Shown here: positions 23,629-33,966 of the stretch, piece after piece
How the letters are laid out: every line of letters starts with the position of its first letter
Position numbering within the stretch: the first letter of the stretch is position 1
Assembly: GCA_001557505.1 (NCBI GenBank)
Contig: LSAX01000004.1
Coordinates: forward strand, 4,092,001 to 4,156,000
Direction of reading: 5' to 3'
Length of the DNA stretch: 64,000 nt
From: Reticulascus tulasneorum
Taxonomy: Eukaryota > Ascomycota > Sordariomycetes > Glomerellales > Reticulascaceae
Translations under genes and position numbers: made by a program
The notes under the pieces: generated by a model
The model's input: only the letters and a program-made list of their open reading frames with translations
The model's database searches: none
What the model was told of the DNA's origin: nothing

Positions 23629-25143
23629 ATGTCGGCGACAAGGGAGGGCGGAAAGGCGGACGCGAGGATTGAAGGGTGGTGGAAGAACTTGACAATCCGT
23701 GTCAGAGCTCGCAAGAACACCTCCGCTAGAGGAAGCATCTCAACCACCGACCTGGTTTCCGTTGTCGATGCTGGTACACAGACCGAGACACCTCGGCCAA
23801 CTCGGCCACCTCAAGCTGTGACTGAGATATCTTCAAGTCTGCCAATAGCCTCTCCGTCAATGACGGCCCATGTTGCCTCGACACCTACCGCTACTGCCAC
23901 TGGAGCCCCAGTTTTGTCTCCTCCCACCACCGTTGTTCCTGCAGTTCCTGTCCCAACCACAACACTTCGACCTCTCTTCGCTTCCGCCACCGGCATCGCA
24001 GCCTTGGCCGGTACGCCTCGGAGCCTATTTCCCTTCACTCCGGCCTCGAGCAGGTGCGCGACATGTGGACAGCCAAAACCACCCACGTCACATCGGACAA
24101 CAGCACCGGCCAACAGTGAAGGCAAGTTCCACTTCCAGAGCGGAATTAAATTTGGAGATTGGCAGATTGACGGCCCAAGCCTGGCCGAGCAAGGAAAAGT
24201 GGAAGCTACAGCGGCGGATTTGATTCCCTTGACGACTTTTCATCCGTTCCCTCAGCTTCCACCGGAGCTGCGATCCAAGATTCTAAGCTACTACCTAGAA
24301 CGGCCCCGTATCGTGGAAATCCGATGCGTGAACGACTTGAAGAAGATCCACTTCTCGCGTAATGCGCTGGGTAACATGGCAAGCAATGTCGCTTGGCGTG
24401 CGGACAACACGCTCCCAGCGCTCATGTGGGTGAACCGCGAGTGCCGGGAAGAGACGAAGGCGTTTTATCGAATCCGGCTGCCGCTTCATCCCACCAACAA
24501 GATTGCCTGGCCAGTGTTCATCAACCCAGAATGGGACACCGTAGTGTTCACGTTTCCGTGGGCGGCTGAGATACCCATGGACATCCTCCTCAGTGACTGT
24601 CTAGCGTTTGATCCCTTTGGAGTTGGACTCCGTCATTTCGGCACTAGAGAGCGATGCGGGCCATCTACCTGGGACTTGACCCCGGTCGCGGGCTGCGTGC
24701 CACTCAAAATCAGCATGGCAAATTTGCAATCATACACCGAAGTCGTGCAGCTCATGGACGATCACGCCTCCGCCCGCTTTCCTGTCTGGATGATCCATGA
24801 AGGGTACCTGACGTCTGCAATCGCCATCGGTAAGGATTTCTATAACTATCTTCCATACCAAATGCCCCTCCCGCCGTGGCCCAATGCAGAGCGTATTCGA
24901 GCAAACCTTCACGACCTCCGAGACCAACTCGAAGGCTTTGTTCCCAAGAAAGCGTTGGATGGATTGACCGTGCAGCGCATGTACCATCGCAAGCACTTCA
25001 GGCATCTGGACATGAGCTGCTCGAATACCGAGTTTTCTGGTCTAGGAGTTGTGAGGATCGACGAGTTGGATGGCCATGCTACGGAGTTCTTGCTAAGCAA
25101 CGGCCGAGTTCTGCCGCCAAGAAAAGTTGGCTTGTTTGGATGA
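23629..25143 (+). CDS. 2EXR-domain protein, paralogue A
   Basis: Single exon of 504 residues from ATG 23629. The first 200 residues are low-complexity (Pro/Thr/Ser/Ala-rich) with one CATCGQPKPP cysteine pair. The 2EXR domain, an F-box-like fungal module of unknown biochemical role, starts near residue 203 with FHPFPQLPPELRSKILSYYL, then ERPRIVEIR. Conserved later blocks are LGNMASNVAW, VNRECREETKAFYRIRLP, FINPEWDTVVF, LSDCLAFDPFGVGLRHFG and SMANLQSY. The same blocks recur in the gene at 29662-30699, so the two are paralogues. The C-terminal 110 residues (HDLRDQLEGFVPKKALDGL) are specific to this copy. There is no signal peptide or membrane segment, so it is probably cytosolic or nuclear. Domain recognition is good; function unknown. 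Confidence 0.85.
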   Translation: MSATREGGKADARIEGWWKNLTIRVRARKNTSARGSISTTDLVSVVDAGTQTETPRPTRPPQAVTEISSSLPIASPSMTAHVASTPTATATGAPVLSPPTTVVPAVPVPTTTLRPLFASATGIAALAGTPRSLFPFTPASSRCATCGQPKPPTSHRTTAPANSEGKFHFQSGIKFGDWQIDGPSLAEQGKVEATAADLIPLTTFHPFPQLPPELRSKILSYYLERPRIVEIRCVNDLKKIHFSRNALGNMASNVAWRADNTLPALMWVNRECREETKAFYRIRLPLHPTNKIAWPVFINPEWDTVVFTFPWAAEIPMDILLSDCLAFDPFGVGLRHFGTRERCGPSTWDLTPVAGCVPLKISMANLQSYTEVVQLMDDHASARFPVWMIHEGYLTSAIAIGKDFYNYLPYQMPLPPWPNAERIRANLHDLRDQLEGFVPKKALDGLTVQRMYHRKHFRHLDMSCSNTEFSGLGVVRIDELDGHATEFLLSNGRVLPPRKVGLFG

Positions 25144-25446
25144 AGGGGATATCACAGTGCACTAAAACAAAGATTTAAATGTGCATATAGATTCCTTTGG
25201 CCTTTACCAGGCTATCATACGCAGCATGTATTTCGTGTCTGAGAGGTAGAGCAAGAATACAGGCTTTGTCATGCTAAATCAGCAAGCATCAATGATCTTG
25301 CGCCAGGGCGCCGATATCAAGATGCGCAGGGGCATATTTCAATATACAGTAGAGTACACTGCAACTGCAAAACAGTTTTATGCAAGCCAATATCATTTCT
25401 CAATATCAATTTTCAAATAGTCCCAGTCCACGGGGCTTGTTTTAAA
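25144..25446. other. Short convergent intergenic spacer
   Basis: 303 bp between the stops of two convergent genes. Nothing seen beyond 3' UTR-type AT-rich sequence. Confidence 0.5.
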
Positions 25447-28400
25447 TTATGACGCCTCCAAGGGCACGCTGATCTTCTCTTTTTGAACTGCTCCCTCCTT
25501 CTTCTTTCTCCATGCGTCCCTAAGGTCCAGGAAGCCATCTAACCCAGAGATGGAGGAACCTAGTATAAATAGAGCTGAAAGCCCAAATCCAATCGAGATA
25601 GCTGTCTGGAAAGGCACGACTGTAGTGAGGCATAGTGCTACGGAGCTGAGTCCCGAGAACCCGGAGAGGGCTGTGAGGGAGGCCAGAGTGAGGAAGAGTT
25701 GGTTGACTCCCGTTCGTATGGAGAATATATTGAATTTACTTCGCAAAGGGGCGTCGCCATCAGTGGGAAGTTTGGCGCGGACCTTGACGACGATATGAAG
25801 TGCTACGGAAGCAAATCCGACAATAACGGTGATGAGACTGAAAATCTGGAAGGAGGTCAGCATTGAGGCTATGGTTTCTGAGGTCAGCACATACCCCATG
25901 CGTGGTGCGGAAGTGTTTCGAATTTCCCACCACGAGAACACCAAAGATGAGAACAATAACCAGCGAGGGGGCAATGATGAAGAGCCACATGACGTTGTTC
26001 CATTTCGGTATGCTGGGGAGAACATGAGGCGCATTCAGCCTGAAGAGGAGATTCCGTGTGCTCTCGAGTCCTATTGCTAAGGGAAGGACGTTGAGGAAAA
26101 CAATAATGGCAAACACAACTGCCGGCGAGTTAATCCTGAAGGCCTCTAAGAGCAAGGGACAAGACTTACTATGGATGACGAGGAACACCGCCCAGGGAAT
26201 CACTTTGAACCCGTTGATCCTGACTCCCTCTGCAGCGGACGTCAGCGAACCGCCGAGGCCTTTGCTGACTTGTTGGCCATCGATATCGTACGTGTTACCC
26301 TCGTTCTTAAGGCGAATGATACCTGGTGGAATGGCCTGCTTGATAGAATCTGTCGCATTTCCACCGCCAGTCAGCGAATCAAGAGCTATGGTCTTGCTAT
26401 TCACTAAGCCCAGGAAAACGGAAGCCAGGCCGCCCACGCCTTGGCAGGTGAGCGCATCCACGCCAAGCTGTACCGCACTCGAGACTGTGTCGGCGTTGAT
26501 GACTACTGAGAGGTTGAAGCCGTTGCTGTTGTCAACATTGACGATTTGGCGCGGCTCAAGGGACCTGTCTGTTACCCTTCGCGTCAAGACAGGCGGAGAG
26601 ACCGGGGTAGCCGAAGGCACGAGAAGACCACTTGACGATGGAGAAACTTGGATGGGAGACTGGGAGGGGCTGGCCGGTAGAGCAGGAGCTATGCTCGAGG
26701 ACGGCGCACCATTGGGGTTGCTGATGAGCATCTGCGCTACGATGACACCTTGGCCACCGAGTCCCATCCCAAAGCCAGCAGCAGCGCCACCAAGCGAATC
26801 ATCGAATGCAATCGTGGTGTTAGGCAGCGCTCCCATTGGTGACGTTGTGTTGCCGTTGATGAATGCTTGGACGCCGCCCATGCTTTGAACAGCGTCCCCC
26901 GCACCTTGAAGGAAGCCACGAGCAAATCCCTGAGCGGCCCGTCCGAGATCCAGACTGCTTCCGCCGGGGAGGGCAATCCCGCCTGCACCATCTCCGGCGG
27001 CACCACCTGTGCTGGTCATTAGCTTCGTGATGGTACCATTTTGCAGCAGCTTGCTCGTGAAGCCCTTGGCGAAGTTCTGCGCAACGCCGCTTGCGTCGAT
27101 GCCTCCGTCGGGCATCACTTGCAACTCCACGACCACGTCAGGCTGGAGACCCAGACCAATAGGGATGCCTTCTCCCAACCCTTTGCCAAATCCAGACGCA
27201 GCGGCGGGCAGGATCTTCATCAGAGCTGCCGTGTTGCCACCAGCGGAGTTGAGGAGTTGGGCGGTGTCAATGCTCCCAGCCACAGACCTGCTGAGGCCGA
27301 ACGCAAAGCTCCCTGCGATGTCAGGTATGCTGGTGCCCATCGGGTCTGGAACGAGTTGCTGGTCGGTGAGTTTGAGGCCCATTGCTGTGCCATTTCCGAG
27401 ACCTTCTCCGAAGCTAAGGGCGGCGCTGCCCAGCATGGGTATCATGCTCGTAATGTCTCCTTGTGGGAGCAGGGCGGAGGTGTTAACGTTGCGGGTGATG
27501 GAGTTGGTAAGGCCGAAGCCGAACGCCCCGACAGCGTCGCTGACTGTCTCGCCAGTGGGAGCAACAAGGTTTGCTTGCGTCAGTTTCAAGCCCATCGACG
27601 CTCCGTTTCCGACGCCTTCGGAGAAGGAAAGAGCAATCTGAGACAGCGGAGTGCCGCCCGTGACGCTCTGAAGGTTAATTCCAGACATGGCGCCGGTCAA
27701 GTTGATGTTTGACGCGACCGATTTGGACAAACCGAACCCAAACGTCCCTATAACGTTGGCGATACTGGAGTCGTTGGCGGGCATGGAGTTTGCGACAACC
27801 TCGTTCAGTCTCAGGCCGGCGGATGTCCCGTTTCCAATTCCCTGGGCGAGAGAAAGAGCAATGGGCTGTAGGTCAATGCCGCTGCCAACGGATGAAATAT
27901 TCACGGAGCCTAGAAGCGACGCCGCGGCACCGATACCGAGGTTCTGGATAGCGGGATTAAGACCTGTAGCCTCCATCTTGTTGTCCGCGGCCACTTTCGC
28001 TGCTACCTCTTCAGTCTTCTGAACAGGCGCCAGTTGAAGACCCTGGGCCGCGCCAGCCCCGACACCAATGCCGAGGAACATGGCGGGACCTTGGAGGTCA
28101 GAGAGAAGGGCGTCCCCGATGCCACCAAGACTATCCGTGATTGGCTTCAGGATCGACATCAGGGGGGTTGCGCCGTCGGCACCCGCACCGCCACCAAATA
28201 AGTCTCCAATGGAGGGAAGTTGTCGTGTGTCCAGAGCATCGCTGTGTTGCGTTGCAGCGATGCTTATCGCCAGTTTCCCACGATACATCTGTAGGATTTC
28301 CGTGGCTTCTCGTAGTTCTGGCGACTCGTGCCTGCTGGCTAAAGCTCCTGACAGATCAACACTGAGGTCCATGAGAGCGAGCAGGCTCCGCCGAAGCTGC

Positions 28401-28609
28401 ACATCGTTTTCTATCGCTTCCGCCGTTTCTGGTGTGACCACGCTGTGCAGTGCTCTTCCCCAGGATCCGACTATCCGCCCTTTCGCACTCGGATACCAAT
28501 GTTCCCTCAATTCTCTGGCAACATTGATGCTGGAGAATACCACCAGAATGACAGCCAAGACTTTTATCGCCATGCTCCACGCGTGGTTCGCTTTTTGATC
28601 GTGCATCAT
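25447..28609 (-). CDS. Large membrane protein with ~74-residue Gly/Ala/Ser repeats (unknown family)
   Basis: I do not recognise a characterised family. Exons 28609-26170, 26118-25895 and 25845-25447 give 1020 residues. The start is MMHDQKANHAW; the frame stays open upstream only from a GTG. The 51-nt intron at 26119-26169 is a multiple of three without stops. Removing it joins VFLVIH directly to IVFAIIVFLN, restoring one hydrophobic block. The layout is an N-terminal membrane helix (about 14-32), a charged region to 150, then about five units of a 73-75-residue repeat (about 178-490). Each unit carries an ALSF-x-EGLGNGTAMGLKL-like block and an AFGFGLSRSV-like block, with many N-glycosylation sequons. 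A Ser/Pro linker (about 650-700) follows, then a conserved-looking domain and five or six membrane helices at the C-terminus. It is flanked on both sides by 2EXR paralogues. Coding status is strong; role unknown. Confidence 0.82.
27140..28078 (-). repeat. Five ~220-nt coding repeats
   Basis: Protein-level repeat of about 73-75 residues. Successive units start near residues 178, 250, 325, 398 and 471, each with an L-x-x-G-x-G-x-G-x-A-x-G-L-x-L core. At DNA level the units are clearly diverged, so duplication is old and the pattern has been kept by selection on protein sequence. Confidence 0.75.
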
Positions 28610-29661
28610 CTTGGTCACCTCCGGCCTCTCTGTGTTGTACCAGTCAAGTTGAAAGAAACAGTCGCAAGCGACAGAACCTGTAAGCACCTGGCTATCTCAT
28701 TAAGAGGTAAATAACAAAAGGAAAGGCTGACCGGCAGCGTTTAGAAAGGAATCGTCGACGGCTCCGTCAGACCATGGAAGGCAGTCTCAAAACGGGGGAT
28801 GTTGGGAGTCTGTACACAGAAGCGGAAGTGAAAACACGCAATGCCGGGCCCAGCCTAGCAGATATACACAAATCATCCAAGAGATCACAGTGACGACTTC
28901 GCCTCGCTAGGTAGAACTCCCGGCGGCTCCATCAGCACTTGCAGATGCTATTCGGAAGTGTGAGTGGCCAGGATATCTTCCGTGTGTGCTGGGCCGGAAA
29001 CACTTGCGGGACTACGGTCACCTGCCTAACTTGGCATTCATTGCTATCGACATTCGATCGAATGCGGCAGTGAGACGTCGACATACTTAGACAGACCAGG
29101 GACATCGTGGTTGGGATACTACCACATGTTTAGTGTATTGCACAGGCGAGTTGTTCTCTTAGCGTGTTTCTCCGACGAAGTCCTCGAATTCAGTGCCATG
29201 TGAACCACCACTCACAGGACTTGAAACAGGCGAACTATTCTCTGGCAGGTAATCGGTGGGATTAACTTGGCAGAAGTTGGTAGGTATTCTCGAGGTTGTT
29301 TCAGACTGTGGGATGATGGATTTACATACTCTCGTTGATTGGGGAGGATGGGAAACGTCGCATGGAAGGACGAATTCGGCAACGCCCTGTAAATTTAAAT
29401 ATCGGAGAATTCACAAGTGACCACGGACCAATCCGCATTCAGCTCACGACCCCACATGGGGTCCGCGATGGCTGCACCAATTACGGTATGTACCTACATG
29501 GCCTTATCCTACAAATCCTGGATCCTCTTTATCGCGATTTTCTGGAATCAACCACTCTGTCTGACCATTGGCTGCAGATGTGACTTCACGTTTCCACAGT
29601 GGAAATACCTGTTCCAGAGACTCGGTGACGGCCTTCACCAAACACGGGCCTGCTGGGAGAC
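28610..29661. promoter_or_regulatory. Divergent spacer between the repeat membrane protein and 2EXR paralogue B
   Basis: 1.05 kb between divergent starts. The two genes could share regulation, but no specific site was identified. A stop-free stretch upstream of the minus-strand gene (to 28687) begins with GTG and could be an unresolved 5' exon. ORFs at 29335-29583 and 29417-29896 are not supported. Confidence 0.45.
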
Positions 29662-30699
29662 ATGGAGCCGCTCAGCAAGACCGCAGCAAACCATGGCAAT
29701 GGTGACAAGCTTTGGCACGGTCTCGGATCATGCCAAGGATTTGACCTTAGCACCTGGAACCCCGAGGCTAGCCCTTTGCTGGGGAAGAACGGCGGCGAGG
29801 TCGGAGACTGTGAATCGTTCCATCGGTTCGGGGATTTGCCTTTCGAGCTTCGAGTCAAGATCTGGCGCATCCATCTCGAGCGGCCGCGCATCGTGATCAT
29901 CCGGGGACTGATGCAAGATAGTGGGGTCGCCGTGGAAGGAAACCATCTCGGTAACTTGGCTTCTAATGTGCGATGGTACTGCCAGAATCGATCCCCCGTG
30001 TTGTTCCGGGTCTGCTGCGAGTCAAGGACCGAGGCCTTGATGTTCTTCAGGATTCGACTGCCTGTGAGGAACACGGAACTAGATCGTTATGGATATCCAG
30101 AGGTCAAACATCGAAATCCAGTATGGGATCAGATCTACATCAACCCTGACTGGGACATGGTGCTCTACCACGGCACAAGCAGGTCTTTGACCATGCCATT
30201 CTTGGCCAGTGATCTATTAGCCTGGGACCCCGCAGCGCAAGGCGTATTTCACTTTGGATCGAACGACTGGCCGAAGAGTATCTGGACGGTCGACCCCAAC
30301 CCAGGCGAGGGCATGGCCACCCTGGAGGAGTCGTTGGCGAACCTCAAGAGTTATGCACTTTGCATACGTCCAACGTCAGATATGTTGGAATCTCTGGACG
30401 AGGGCTATATCGCCGCTGTGTGTGGGCAGGTGGGTGGCCGAATCATTTCAACTTTTGAAACAAAGGATTCTGCGGGGAATAATTATCCAACGAACAGTAT
30501 GACTCGGAAGGCATTGGCTATCAAGGGCGTTCCGCAGCCCGTTGTGGACAAGCTGGTCATGACCGAGATGACATCCCGCGTCAAACCCTCGCCATATGGT
30601 GATGTGGTGTCTCCTGTGACTGGTGGCTGGGTGCTACAACTGACCTGGCAGCCTCCTGGCCGTAAGTCTTCTGGACTTATGTATGTCGCCACTGGCTAG
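29662..30699 (+). CDS. 2EXR-domain protein, paralogue B
   Basis: Single-exon reading of 345 residues from ATG 29662. The 2EXR domain starts near residue 52: FHRFGDLPFELRVKIWRIHL, then ERPRIVIIRG. It shares with paralogue A the blocks LGNLASNVRW, CCESRTEALMFFRIRLP, YINPDWDMVLY, ASDLLAWDPAAQGVFHFGS and SLANLKSY. The long Pro/Thr-rich leader of paralogue A is missing, and the C-terminal third differs (TFETKDSAGN, PVTGGWVLQLTWQPPG). A GTAAGT donor at about 30662 and an AG near 30697 could remove 41 nt and extend the protein in another frame, so the last 10-15 residues are uncertain. Soluble, function unknown. Together with paralogue A it brackets the repeat membrane protein. Confidence 0.82.
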   Translation: MEPLSKTAANHGNGDKLWHGLGSCQGFDLSTWNPEASPLLGKNGGEVGDCESFHRFGDLPFELRVKIWRIHLERPRIVIIRGLMQDSGVAVEGNHLGNLASNVRWYCQNRSPVLFRVCCESRTEALMFFRIRLPVRNTELDRYGYPEVKHRNPVWDQIYINPDWDMVLYHGTSRSLTMPFLASDLLAWDPAAQGVFHFGSNDWPKSIWTVDPNPGEGMATLEESLANLKSYALCIRPTSDMLESLDEGYIAAVCGQVGGRIISTFETKDSAGNNYPTNSMTRKALAIKGVPQPVVDKLVMTEMTSRVKPSPYGDVVSPVTGGWVLQLTWQPPGRKSSGLMYVATG

Positions 30700-30854
30700 G
30701 CGTTGTGTTTGATACATCAAGGTGTACCATTGCCCTAAAATGCTTATGTTTTGGAAGAACTGAATCCAAGCAGATGGACTGGTCTCCACTCTTGCCGGTA
30801 TGGCATGTAATGCTTCATATGTTACAACTATGGTACAAACTACTCTTTGGCGCG

Positions 30855-31813
30855 TTACTGCCTGAGAGACAGTCTCCTTAGTATTCTCTCCCGAATAATC
30901 TTGCCTGCAACCTCACCACCCTGCTGGAGAGTGACAGCCCCAATTATCGCATGCACCGCTCCGTTGAGAACAATTTGGATGCCAGATCCGCTGAGATTTT
31001 CCGGCTGCCAGGCATATTAGTGTTGGCTTCGTGATTGGGCTAAGGAGAACTCACCAGTCTTGGCTTCCATCTCAGTACCTTGTCAAGCCCAACGTCAAGC
31101 GCAAGTTGCTCAATCTTCTCCCTCGTGATTATATCGTGTGGTAGTTCAATATTGAAGTTATCCAAGCTGTCCAACTGAGGATGGCTGAAAGGTTGTCGGT
31201 TGTGCTCGTCTGGGACGAGCGCGTCTTTTTGTGGAGCGCTGGAGACTATATCCCGGGCGACTTCGAGGACAATCGCTTGTCTACCTGCACAGGAAAGATG
31301 TATTAGCTTGAAGAGTCCAAGGTGTGCTTGGAATGGTATGTCGCAACGAGTTTAGGACGCACCAAAGTATGCCAACCGGTCATTGAACCCTCTTCTGCCC
31401 TGGTCGAAGCTCTTGTGTGTGACCGCCAGCCATTTTATCTCCTCCGGCAACAACTTATCGCCATCTCGTCCCAAGAACTTGATGTACATCTGGTCTAGCT
31501 TCGCCGGATCGTCGTTGACATGCCAGATACTCCTGGCCGGATTTTTCGTGATGTGGGGCGAGAATGGTGCCTTCATGCCCTCGGGGGTATACGACCATCT
31601 TGGCCTTTGTTTTGACGTGCCAGACTGACTCCCGTCCTCGTTGCTCCTCAGCAGCTCATCGAATTTATCTTGTTCAGATCGGGTCGTGCTCGTGGAGAAA
31701 GGTCGGGAAATGCGTGGAAGAGCAGAGGATAATCGCGGTGAAGTGCATGACTGACAGTGCCTCAAGGCATGTCGTGTGACTCGGTATGTCGACCGAGGTC
31801 CTTGAAGTGCCAT
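30855..31813 (-). CDS. MRPL15: Mitochondrial large-subunit ribosomal protein mL57 (yeast MrpL15)
   Basis: Structural protein of the mitochondrial 54S large subunit with an RNase III-like fold that has lost nuclease function. Exons 31813-31363, 31284-31055 and 31004-30855 give 276 residues. The start MALQGPRSTYRVTRH was chosen since it begins an Arg/Ser-rich matrix presequence ending near SRPFSTSTTR; an upstream in-frame ATG at 31951 would add 46 atypical residues. Diagnostic blocks are PAKLDQMYIKFLGRDGDKLL, LAVTHKSFDQGRRGFNDRLAYFGRQ (the RNase III-like signature, with the acidic catalytic residues replaced), VLRWKPRLPENLSG and VLNGAVHAIIGAVTLQQGG. The introns are 78 and 50 nt. It is divergent from RTT109. 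Confident. Confidence 0.9.
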
Positions 31814-32202
31814 TGGGCCTGGATTGAACAAATGCAGAATTGGATTTTCCGTTTGTTTAGAGCTTCTCGGAGCTATCACTGGGTGATGGATCTCCCCCAT
31901 CACGAACATTTTCTCGCAGTCACGTGGGGGTGACCAATGACTAAGATACATTCTTTGCCTTATTTTAGCAATTTAGGTACCTCTGGACCTGATGCGCACC
32001 CCCAGGTGCAGCGCTAAACTGCCTTCAGCGACTTGCAGCAGCATCCTTGCACCCCACCTCTCTCCTCGAAGATGGACTCGAAGAAATGGTGAACGCGTCG
32101 TGGAGGGACGAAGTCTTCATCACCGTCTTTTGGAAAACTGATGATGCAATGACAATTCGATAGGGCAGCTTTCCTTTAAGCTCTATAGAGCCCATATGTA
32201 CG
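31814..32202. promoter_or_regulatory. Divergent promoter region, mL57 / RTT109
   Basis: 389-bp spacer between divergent starts, with a repeated CCCCCAGGTG-like motif near 31998. Presumed promoter for both genes; no factor site assigned. Confidence 0.45.
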
Positions 32203-33966
32203 ATGTCTACTCCCAAGAAAGACGCTACTACTATTCAAAGCAGTGCGATTCTGCTCGAGAGGCTGTCATCAGTCCTACCCAGGGCATACAAGTTCGGCGT
32301 CTATCACCTTTCAACTCCTCCTACCAAAACAGATGCGCTATGCTCTGCGCCGCCTGACGAACGACCAGACAAGACTTTCTGCGAAAATCACTTCCTCGCA
32401 ATATCAATTGACCCCAGAGCAAGCCAGGACAAGGTTGTTGACGAAGACAGCAGCCTGCAGAGACAAGTGCTAGTCCTTGCACTCGAAGTCTTCATCTTCA
32501 CCACCGCGTACTCGAGCACCTTTTTCGTTTCAAAAGCCGACTCTACCGGCTATCTACACCTCCTGAACCTACCAAAAGGAACACGGTCGCCAATAAAGGA
32601 GGTCAGCAGTGCCTTTGTGTCCTACCTGCTCGAGCAGCGCAGGCGCAAAGATGTTCAATGTGTCGTGAGCTTGTTCGCGAGGGCGCAGGACCAGTATCTG
32701 TTCCCAGGAAGTGTCGAGAACAGCGGGAAGCATGTCCTAGATGATAGGGGGTTGGTTAAGTGGTGGTGCAAGGTGCTCAACCCTCTGGTGGAATCTCCTC
32801 CGGTTGGAGTTGGGCCAGATTGGGGTAGTGTGAAAGCCTACCTCGTTGTGCCTGGCCTGGATACCTACGAAACCCGTGCCTTCTTGCCCCGGACATCAAA
32901 CAGCGTGGCCAACTGGGTTCTGAGCCATCCCCTGGACAAGATCTCCCACTATACACAGGAGTATGACTGGGTTCCGGCAAGATGTCTCATTCCTCGCTAT
33001 CCGGATGATCCTAAATCCCGGTTTCGAGATGAGTTGGACGAGGAGGCTGCAAAGTCGAAGCTATTACAAGCGTCAGGGTCGTGGAAGAGTGTAACGACTG
33101 TCGACCAATTCTGGGAGATGATGGCTTTCCGACAAGAATGTTCTAGCGGTAGACTGACAGGGTTTATATGGGCTGTGTTCGACCCCAAGATTCAATCGAG
33201 GCGAAATAGCCAAGCTACCAATTCGACCACGCTTCCGACACCAAATGCCTCTTTCAATGCCTCAACAATCATGGAGGCTCCTACCACACCTCCCCGGCGA
33301 GAAGTGGCTGCCGCAACACCATATTCCACCCCACGAAAACTTTTCCCCCAATCGCCCTCTGCGACTGGTACACCCTCAAGGATAAGATCGAAGTCAGTCG
33401 AGAAGAAAAACAAGAAGAAAAAAGCGCTGACGGGCGCAATTAAACCTCGGCAAGCCCAAGTAAAAACGCAACAGCGCAATTACCTTCTGGATAAGCCAGT
33501 TGCGAGCGCATACTACTACTGGCCGGCAGAGGGCAGAGGGCAGAGAATTGTTGCAGAGTCCGACTACAAGCGGGCCGTGGAGCTACTTCTGCGCCTTGAC
33601 TTCGCAAATCTGGACATCGCAACAGGGAGCACGAGGCGATGGATTAGTGAAGTTGGCATGGGGGAGAAGTGGGGACACGAGGTTATCGGCGACGGAGACA
33701 TCCCAGCTCCAATCTCCAATGGCACGGCTGCCACGGTGAACAACATCTCCGGGTTAGTGAAGCGGAAGAGAAGCGAATCAACAATTCCGCAGGGGATGGA
33801 GGAGCAGCCAAGCAAAGTAAACGTTCTTGCGACTGGGCTGGTTCGTAAGAAGCCTAAGGATACACTGGTCGACGTACCGGAGAATGGGATATCAGCAGAT
33901 TCTGATGCACCCAAGGTCAATATACTTAGTGCAGGTCTTCTTCGTAAGAAGCCAAAGGCACAGTAA
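32203..33966 (+). CDS. RTT109: Histone acetyltransferase Rtt109 (H3 K56)
   Basis: Fungal-specific KAT11-family acetyltransferase that modifies histone H3 Lys56 (and Lys9) with Vps75 or Asf1 during replication-coupled nucleosome assembly. A single exon gives 587 residues from ATG 32203. Diagnostic blocks: LPRAYKFGVYHLSTPPTKTD at the N-terminus, HFLAISIDP, QRQVLVLALEVFIFTTAYSSTFFVSKADSTGYL, LVKWWCKVLNPL, PGLDTYETRAFLP, WVPARCLIPRYPDDPKSRF and FWEMMAFRQECSSGRLTGFIWAVF. A disordered Thr/Pro insert with a Lys-rich tract (KKNKKKKALTG) interrupts the fold at about 335-415. It resumes with YYYWPAEGRGQRIVAESDYKRAVELLLRLDF. The C-terminal tail repeats the motif K-V-N-[IV]-L-x-x-G-L-[VL]-R-K-K-P-K twice, probably a nuclear localisation or chaperone-binding element. 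Confident. Confidence 0.93.
   Translation: MSTPKKDATTIQSSAILLERLSSVLPRAYKFGVYHLSTPPTKTDALCSAPPDERPDKTFCENHFLAISIDPRASQDKVVDEDSSLQRQVLVLALEVFIFTTAYSSTFFVSKADSTGYLHLLNLPKGTRSPIKEVSSAFVSYLLEQRRRKDVQCVVSLFARAQDQYLFPGSVENSGKHVLDDRGLVKWWCKVLNPLVESPPVGVGPDWGSVKAYLVVPGLDTYETRAFLPRTSNSVANWVLSHPLDKISHYTQEYDWVPARCLIPRYPDDPKSRFRDELDEEAAKSKLLQASGSWKSVTTVDQFWEMMAFRQECSSGRLTGFIWAVFDPKIQSRRNSQATNSTTLPTPNASFNASTIMEAPTTPPRREVAAATPYSTPRKLFPQSPSATGTPSRIRSKSVEKKNKKKKALTGAIKPRQAQVKTQQRNYLLDKPVASAYYYWPAEGRGQRIVAESDYKRAVELLLRLDFANLDIATGSTRRWISEVGMGEKWGHEVIGDGDIPAPISNGTAATVNNISGLVKRKRSESTIPQGMEEQPSKVNVLATGLVRKKPKDTLVDVPENGISADSDAPKVNILSAGLLRKKPKAQ

Noticed and set aside
26146..26169. 24-nt GT-AG segment as an intron
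   Set aside because: Too short for a fungal intron. The same donor with a later acceptor (51 nt, with TTAAC branch) is preferred.
26058..28598. Several plus-strand ORFs of 176-276 codons opposite the repeat membrane gene
   Set aside because: They are antisense to a repetitive GC-rich coding region and have no motifs or splice logic.
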